DNA from: Collinsella sp. TF06-26
Lineage (GTDB): Bacteria > Actinomycetota > Coriobacteriia > Coriobacteriales > Coriobacteriaceae
Reading direction: 5' to 3'
Assembly (NCBI RefSeq): GCF_002232035.1
Contig: NZ_NKXR01000009.1
Coordinates: forward strand, 36,636-100,635
DNA: 64,000 bases
Part shown: piece by piece, positions 59,584 through 64,000 of the stretch
Numbering within the stretch: position 1 is the first letter of the stretch
Layout: each line of letters starts with the position of its first letter
Made by a program: the position numbers and the translations under genes
Notes under the pieces: generated by a model
Databases searched by the model: none
What the model saw: only the letters and a program-made list of their open reading frames with translations
Told to the model about the DNA's origin: nothing

Positions 59584-61443
59584 TCACTGGGCAAACTGGC
59601 TGCGGTAGAGCTCGGCGTAGAAGCCGCCTGCCGCTAGCAACTCGTCGTGCGTGCCGCGCTCGATAATCTCGCCGTCGCGCATCACCAGAATGCAGTCGGC
59701 GTTGCGGATGGTGCTCAGGCGGTGCGCCACGACAAAGCTTGTGCGACCTGCCATGAGCTCGTCGAATGCCGCCTGAACCTGCAGCTCGGTGCGGGTATCG
59801 ATGCTCGAGGTCGCCTCGTCCAGCAGCAAGATCGCCGGGTCGGTGAGCATGACGCGCGCGATGCACAGCAGCTGCTTTTGGCCCTGGCTAAACGTGCCGC
59901 CGTCCTCGCCGATTACCGTATCGTAGCCGCCCGGCAGCTGCACGATAAACTTGTGCGCATGCGCGCGCTTGGCGGCCTCGATAACCTGCTCGCGCGTGGC
60001 ATCGGGGCAACCGTAGGCAATGTTTTCGGCCACCGTGCCCTCGAACAGCCAGGTGTCCTGCAGCACCATGCCAAAGGCGCGGCGCAGGCTTGCGCGCGTG
60101 TAGTCACGTGAAGACCGGCCATCGACCATGATGCGACCGGCGTCGATATCGTAGAACCGCAGCAGCAAATTGATGAGCGTTGTCTTGCCACAGCCCGTAG
60201 GACCGACCAGGGCAAAGCGCATGCCGGGTTTAGCCTCGATGCAGATATCCTGCAGCAGCTTGCGGTCGGGCACATAGCTAAAGTCCACGTGTTCAAAGGT
60301 CACCTCACCCTGCGGGGCGGCAAGTTCAACGGCATCCGCCGCATCAGGCTCCTGCTCGCGGGCATCGAGCAGCGCAAACATGCGGCGCGCCGAGGCGTAC
60401 GCGGTCTGAATCTGCGTAATAACGTTGGTAACCTCGTTGAACGGCTTGGTGTACTGGTTGGCGTAGGACAGGAAGATCTGCACGCCGCCCACCGTGAGCG
60501 CCGCAGGCACGCCCGTGATCACGCCCACGCAGCCGATCACAGCAACCACGGCATAGATGATGTTGTTGATAAAGCGCGTACCGGGATTGGAAAGCGAGCC
60601 CATAAACTGCGCGCGCTCACCTGCCGTATAGAGCTCGGCGTTAAGGGCATCGAAGCGCTGCTGAGCGTGCGGGCCGTAGGCGAAGGCGTCCACGAGCTTT
60701 TGCTCACCCACATACTCCTCGATATGACCGCCCAGTTGACCCTGAATACGCTGCTGGGCCGTAAAACTCTTGTTGGAAAGCTTGGCGATGGCGCCGGCTG
60801 CAAAAATGGAAAGCGGCGTGACGAGCACCACCACGAGCGTCATGGTCAGGTTAATGGAGAGCATAAACGCGAGCGTGCCAACGATGGTGATGACACCGGT
60901 GAAAAGCTGGGTAAAGCCCTGCAGCAGACCGTCGCCCACTTGGTCGACGTCGTTGACCACACGGCTCATAAGGTCGCCGTGGGCGTGGCTGTCGATAAAG
61001 CTGAGCGGCATGCGGCTGAGCTTGTCGCTCGCCTCCACGCGCATGTCACGCACCGTCTCGTAGGACAGGCGGTTGACGCAGTAGCCCTGCAGCCACTGGA
61101 AAGCCGCCGCGCCCACCACGACAATCGCGAGTTTGGTAACGAGCGGCAGCAGCGCGTCAAAGTCCACCTGCCCGGCGGCAACGATGAGGTCGATGCCCTC
61201 GCCGATGAGGATGGGCGTATAGAGTTGCAAAATCACCGAGATGGCGGCGCTCACAAACGACGCCGTAAACGAAATGCGATGCGGACGAACATAGCCCAGC
61301 AGGCGGCGGGTCACCGCACCCACGGGATAGCGCTCGGGATCGCCGGGCTGGCGCGGGCCGTCGCCCAGGTCGTTAAGGCTATCGTTACCGGACACGTTGG
61401 CCGTCATCGTGACGACCGAACCGGAAGAAGTGTACGGATTCAT
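59584..61443 (-). CDS. ABC exporter half-transporter, catalytic subunit
   Basis: 619 residues. Membrane domain about 45-340, ATPase domain about 375-615 with Walker A GPTGCGKTT, signature FSQGQ, Walker B ILLLDEATSSID with intact catalytic Glu, and H-loop VVAHRLS. It pairs with the degenerate subunit encoded immediately upstream (TAA then ATG, no gap; AAAGGAGG is the ribosome-binding site). Cargo unknown. Confidence 0.9.
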   Translation of the reverse strand: MNPYTSSGSVVTMTANVSGNDSLNDLGDGPRQPGDPERYPVGAVTRRLLGYVRPHRISFTASFVSAAISVILQLYTPILIGEGIDLIVAAGQVDFDALLPLVTKLAIVVVGAAAFQWLQGYCVNRLSYETVRDMRVEASDKLSRMPLSFIDSHAHGDLMSRVVNDVDQVGDGLLQGFTQLFTGVITIVGTLAFMLSINLTMTLVVVLVTPLSIFAAGAIAKLSNKSFTAQQRIQGQLGGHIEEYVGEQKLVDAFAYGPHAQQRFDALNAELYTAGERAQFMGSLSNPGTRFINNIIYAVVAVIGCVGVITGVPAALTVGGVQIFLSYANQYTKPFNEVTNVITQIQTAYASARRMFALLDAREQEPDAADAVELAAPQGEVTFEHVDFSYVPDRKLLQDICIEAKPGMRFALVGPTGCGKTTLINLLLRFYDIDAGRIMVDGRSSRDYTRASLRRAFGMVLQDTWLFEGTVAENIAYGCPDATREQVIEAAKRAHAHKFIVQLPGGYDTVIGEDGGTFSQGQKQLLCIARVMLTDPAILLLDEATSSIDTRTELQVQAAFDELMAGRTSFVVAHRLSTIRNADCILVMRDGEIIERGTHDELLAAGGFYAELYRSQFAQ

Positions 61444-63318
61444 TTAGCAGCCCTCCTTTGCGCAGGCGGATGCGGAGGCGACTGGGGCGGGCGCGGAGCT
61501 TGGAGCGGGCTCGGGCGTCGCGCTCCCCTGCTGGCACTCGAGCTCCTCACGGCGAAGCTGCGACTGGCAAATCTCGCGGTAGAGCTGGCAGGTCGCATAC
61601 AGCTCGTCGTGCGTGCCCAAGCCCGCAACCGAGCCGTGGTCGAGCACGCAGATCATATCGGCGTCGCGCGCGGTCGAAACACGCTGGCTCACGATGACGG
61701 TTGTCAGTGGCAGCCCGCCCTCGGCGGCGGCGCGACCGCTGCGCTCGCGAATGGCGTGGCGAAGCGCCGCGTCGGTCTTAAAGTCGAGCGCCGAGGCGGA
61801 GTCATCCATGATCAGAATCTGCGGCGAGCCCACTAAGGCGCGCGCGATGGTCAGGCGCTGGCGCTGGCCACCGCTAAAGTTCTTGCCGCCCGCCTCGACC
61901 GGGGCATCCAGGCCTTGGGGCTTGTTGCGCACGAATTCGCTGGCCTGCGCCATATCGAGCGCCGCCCAAAGCTCCTCGTCAGTCGCCGCCTCGTCGCGCC
62001 AGGTCAGGTTACTGCGGATGGTGCCGCTCACCAGCGACGCACGCTGTGGGACAGTCGCGACCACATGGCGCAGCTGGTCGAGCGGCCAGGCGCGCACATC
62101 GGCGCCCATCACGCTCACGCTGCCAGCGCTCGCATCGTACAGGCGCGGGATAAGCGAGACGAGCGTGGACTTGCCGCTACCCGTGCCGCCGATGATGCCG
62201 AGCGTTTTGCCCAACGGCAGCTCCAGGGTCACGTCATTGACGGCGTTGGCGGCGCCTGCGCCAAACGAAAAACTCGCATGGTCAAAGCTCAGCGCGGAGA
62301 CCGGAACAGCGCCACCCGCCAGATCATTCGGCTCGGGCAGCGCGACCGGCTGGCTGCCCCCGTCGGTGATGCTCGGCTCACAATTGAGCACCTCGTTGAT
62401 ACGCGACGCGCTGGCGCTCGCCTTGGTAAAGACCACGACTAGGTTGGCAACGTACACGATGGAGGTCAGGGTCTGCGTCATGTAGTTGACGAACGCCATG
62501 ACCTGACCCTGCGTAAGCTCGCCCACGTTGACCTGGATGCCGCCCACCCACAGGATGGCGCACACGCCCAGGTTCATCACAAGAAACGTGACGGGGTTGA
62601 GAATCGACGAGAGCTTACCCACCGCGATGGCAGTATTGGCCTGGTCATCGGCGGCTTGGGCAAAGCGCTCGCGCTCATGGTCCTCGCGCACAAAGGCGCG
62701 AACCACGCGGGCGCCCGAAAGGCCCTCGCGGCAGATAAGCGCGATGCGGTCGAGCTTTGCCTGCAGCTGCTTGTAGTACGGAATACAGCGCGCCATGACA
62801 ACCCAGAACACCAGGCCAATGGCGGGCGTGCAAATCAAAAAGATGATGCCGAGCTTAAGGTCGATGGCAAGGGCCGCGACCATGGAGCCCGCCGCCAGGA
62901 AGGGCCAGCGGATGAGCATGCGCACGCCCAGCGCCACGGCGAGCTGCACCTGGTTGACGTCGTTGGTAATGCGCGTGATGAGCGACGGCGTGCCAAAACG
63001 GTCGAGTTCGGCATAGCTCAGCTTGTTGATGTGCTGGTAGAGCGCGCCGCGAATGTCGGTGCCCATGCCCTGCGAGGTGAGCGCCGCCATCTTTTGGCAG
63101 ACGAGCGTAAACGAGATGCCGATCACAGCCATGGCGCCAAGTACCATACCGTAGTGGACGACGGCGTTCACGTCGTGTGCGCCGATACCCTTATCAATCA
63201 TCTGGGCAATCACCAGCGGCGTCAGCAGGTCAAAGATCACTTCGATCAGCTTGCACGCAGGACCAATCACCATATAGCGGCGAAACTTACCGCCAAAACG
63301 CCTGAGCAGCTCAATCAT
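61444..63318 (-). CDS. ABC exporter half-transporter, degenerate ATP-site subunit
   Basis: 624 residues. Membrane domain about 15-310; ATPase domain about 345-595 with normal Walker A GGTGSGKST and signature FSGGQ, but Walker B ends in MDDSASALD (Asp for Glu) and the H-loop is VIVSQRVS (Gln for His). The C-terminus is rich in Pro, Ala, Ser and Cys (about 600-624). ATG 63318 places the start just before the amphipathic MIELLRRFGGKFRRYM. Same architecture as the exporter at 17870-21596, though without the Walker A Gly-to-Ala change. Confidence 0.9.
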   Translation of the reverse strand: MIELLRRFGGKFRRYMVIGPACKLIEVIFDLLTPLVIAQMIDKGIGAHDVNAVVHYGMVLGAMAVIGISFTLVCQKMAALTSQGMGTDIRGALYQHINKLSYAELDRFGTPSLITRITNDVNQVQLAVALGVRMLIRWPFLAAGSMVAALAIDLKLGIIFLICTPAIGLVFWVVMARCIPYYKQLQAKLDRIALICREGLSGARVVRAFVREDHERERFAQAADDQANTAIAVGKLSSILNPVTFLVMNLGVCAILWVGGIQVNVGELTQGQVMAFVNYMTQTLTSIVYVANLVVVFTKASASASRINEVLNCEPSITDGGSQPVALPEPNDLAGGAVPVSALSFDHASFSFGAGAANAVNDVTLELPLGKTLGIIGGTGSGKSTLVSLIPRLYDASAGSVSVMGADVRAWPLDQLRHVVATVPQRASLVSGTIRSNLTWRDEAATDEELWAALDMAQASEFVRNKPQGLDAPVEAGGKNFSGGQRQRLTIARALVGSPQILIMDDSASALDFKTDAALRHAIRERSGRAAAEGGLPLTTVIVSQRVSTARDADMICVLDHGSVAGLGTHDELYATCQLYREICQSQLRREELECQQGSATPEPAPSSAPAPVASASACAKEGC

Positions 63319-63474
63319 GTATAGGCGCTCCCTATCATCATCCACATTCAATTCGAACCATGATAGTACCGCCACCCCAAAAGAAGCGTAAACAACTCGT
63401 CATTTCTAATGGGATTCGGTTTCCAAAGAAGCGGAAAGGCACGCGCACGCCCAGCCAGTGTCGGGTCGACCGCT

Positions 63475-63483
63475 TGGTATACT
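63475..63483 (+). promoter_or_regulatory. Extended -10 promoter
   Basis: TG-G-TATACT (63475-63483) fits an extended -10 element, 50 bp before the ATG of the secreted protein gene. No clear -35, as often with extended -10 promoters. Confidence 0.55.
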
Positions 63484-63533
63484 TACATTAGTGCTACCAA
63501 GTTAGTCGCCGACCCTTGAAATGAGGTGCCGAG

Positions 63534-64000
63534 ATGAACGACATTCTCGCAAGAAGAGCAAGACGAGCAACCGTGGGCATCGCCCTTTCCGCGGCACTTG
63601 TCGCGGGAATCGCCCCCGTAACGGCGATCGCGGCAGAAACCAGCGCCCCCACCGGTGCAGTTGCCTTGCAGACGGAAGACGCGGCCGCCGCAAAAGAAAA
63701 AGCGTATGCAGCCATGCAGGAAGCGCTCAAAAACCTCGAGGCCGCAAAAGACGCCGCAAGTCCCGAGAAAATTGCGGAAATCGATACTAAAATTGCCATT
63801 TTTCAAGAGAACTACGACACTAATTTGGCGCAAGCCGCCATATATAAGGAATCCCTTCCTACCATGCAAGCGAACGTCGATGCAGCTCAAGCCGAATGCG
63901 ATAAGGCCCACAACCGGACAAGAGCCCTTGAGGCAGAATTAAATAAAATGGTTGATTTTCAATCTCAGCGCAACAGCCTGAACGGCCCCCGCGTTTCCGC
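63534..64000 (+). CDS. Secreted coiled-coil protein (N-terminal part)
   Basis: The frame is open to the window end, 155 residues seen. A basic start MNDILARRARRATVG, a hydrophobic core (IALSAALVAGIAPVTAIAA) and AIAA-ET form a signal peptide with likely cleavage near residue 34. The following residues are Ala/Glu/Lys-rich heptads (about 50-150) predicted to form a coiled coil. Such organisation occurs in surface adhesins and in peptidoglycan hydrolases with PcsB-like N-termini; the functional domain would lie beyond the window. GAGGTG precedes the ATG. Confidence 0.75.
   Translation, partial: MNDILARRARRATVGIALSAALVAGIAPVTAIAAETSAPTGAVALQTEDAAAAKEKAYAAMQEALKNLEAAKDAASPEKIAEIDTKIAIFQENYDTNLAQAAIYKESLPTMQANVDAAQAECDKAHNRTRALEAELNKMVDFQSQRNSLNGPRVS

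Noticed and set aside
1..64000. tRNA, rRNA, prophage or intact insertion sequences
   Set aside because: No cloverleaf-like sequence, rRNA core, integrase, phage structural gene or DDE transposase was recognised on reading both strands.

Overview
The window is about 64 kb of GC-rich, gene-dense bacterial chromosome. The combination of many sugar PTS operons, family 4 glycosidases, RpiR regulators, an LTA-synthase-like protein, a butyrate kinase and abundant palindromic intergenic repeats points to a gut Coriobacteriia member, most likely Collinsella. That taxon is inferred from overall character, not from a marker gene. No rRNA, tRNA, CRISPR array, prophage or intact insertion sequence was found.

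Layout. 1-5 kb: 5' part of a butyrate kinase gene, a membrane acyltransferase, an IclR regulator, an unusual fusion of an LpdD-like (prenylated-flavin chaperone) domain with an isopentenyl-diphosphate isomerase domain, and an MFS exporter. 5.3-13.3 kb: two paralogous alpha-glucoside modules facing each other, each with a GH4 6-phospho-glucosidase, a PTS EIIBC and an RpiR regulator. 13.4-17 kb: a small tyrosine phosphatase, a DUF4143 ATPase cassette with 33-bp-period promoter repeats, a TIGR04076 protein and pyridoxamine kinase. 17.3-21.6 kb: a MarR-controlled heterodimeric ABC exporter. 21.8-24 kb: a GGDEF protein, the remnant of a second DUF4143 gene with its own 33-bp-period repeats, and a Phd/ParE-type toxin-antitoxin pair. 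24-28.5 kb: a LysR regulator divergent from an SDR / MFS / Gfo-Idh-MocA catabolic operon. 28.9-32.4 kb: tex, then an Abi-family HEPN protein preceded by a candidate small structured RNA. 32.7-37.9 kb: an ascorbate-family PTS flanked by two fructose-6-phosphate-aldolase-like transaldolases and a divergent DeoR regulator.

38-47.6 kb: a long mannose-family PTS operon with a class II aldolase, MFS transporter, aldo/keto reductase and alpha/beta hydrolase, divergent from RpiR and HAD genes, plus a 49-residue membrane protein. 47.8-55 kb: an RlmKL-like methyltransferase whose RlmL half has lost its NPPY motif, a KdpDE-like two-component system lacking the usual KdpD input domains, and Kup. 55-64 kb: nitroreductase, LTA-synthase-like protein, flavodoxin, a second heterodimeric ABC exporter and the start of a secreted coiled-coil protein.

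Functionally the region is dominated by carbohydrate capture: four PTS permeases of three families, each with a dedicated hydrolase or aldolase and a local regulator. Between these operons lie many palindromic elements. Some are ordinary terminators. Others are repeat families, including a 138-148 bp element present twice with compensatory changes in its stems. All coordinates and starts were read by eye; family names come from motif recognition, without database searches.
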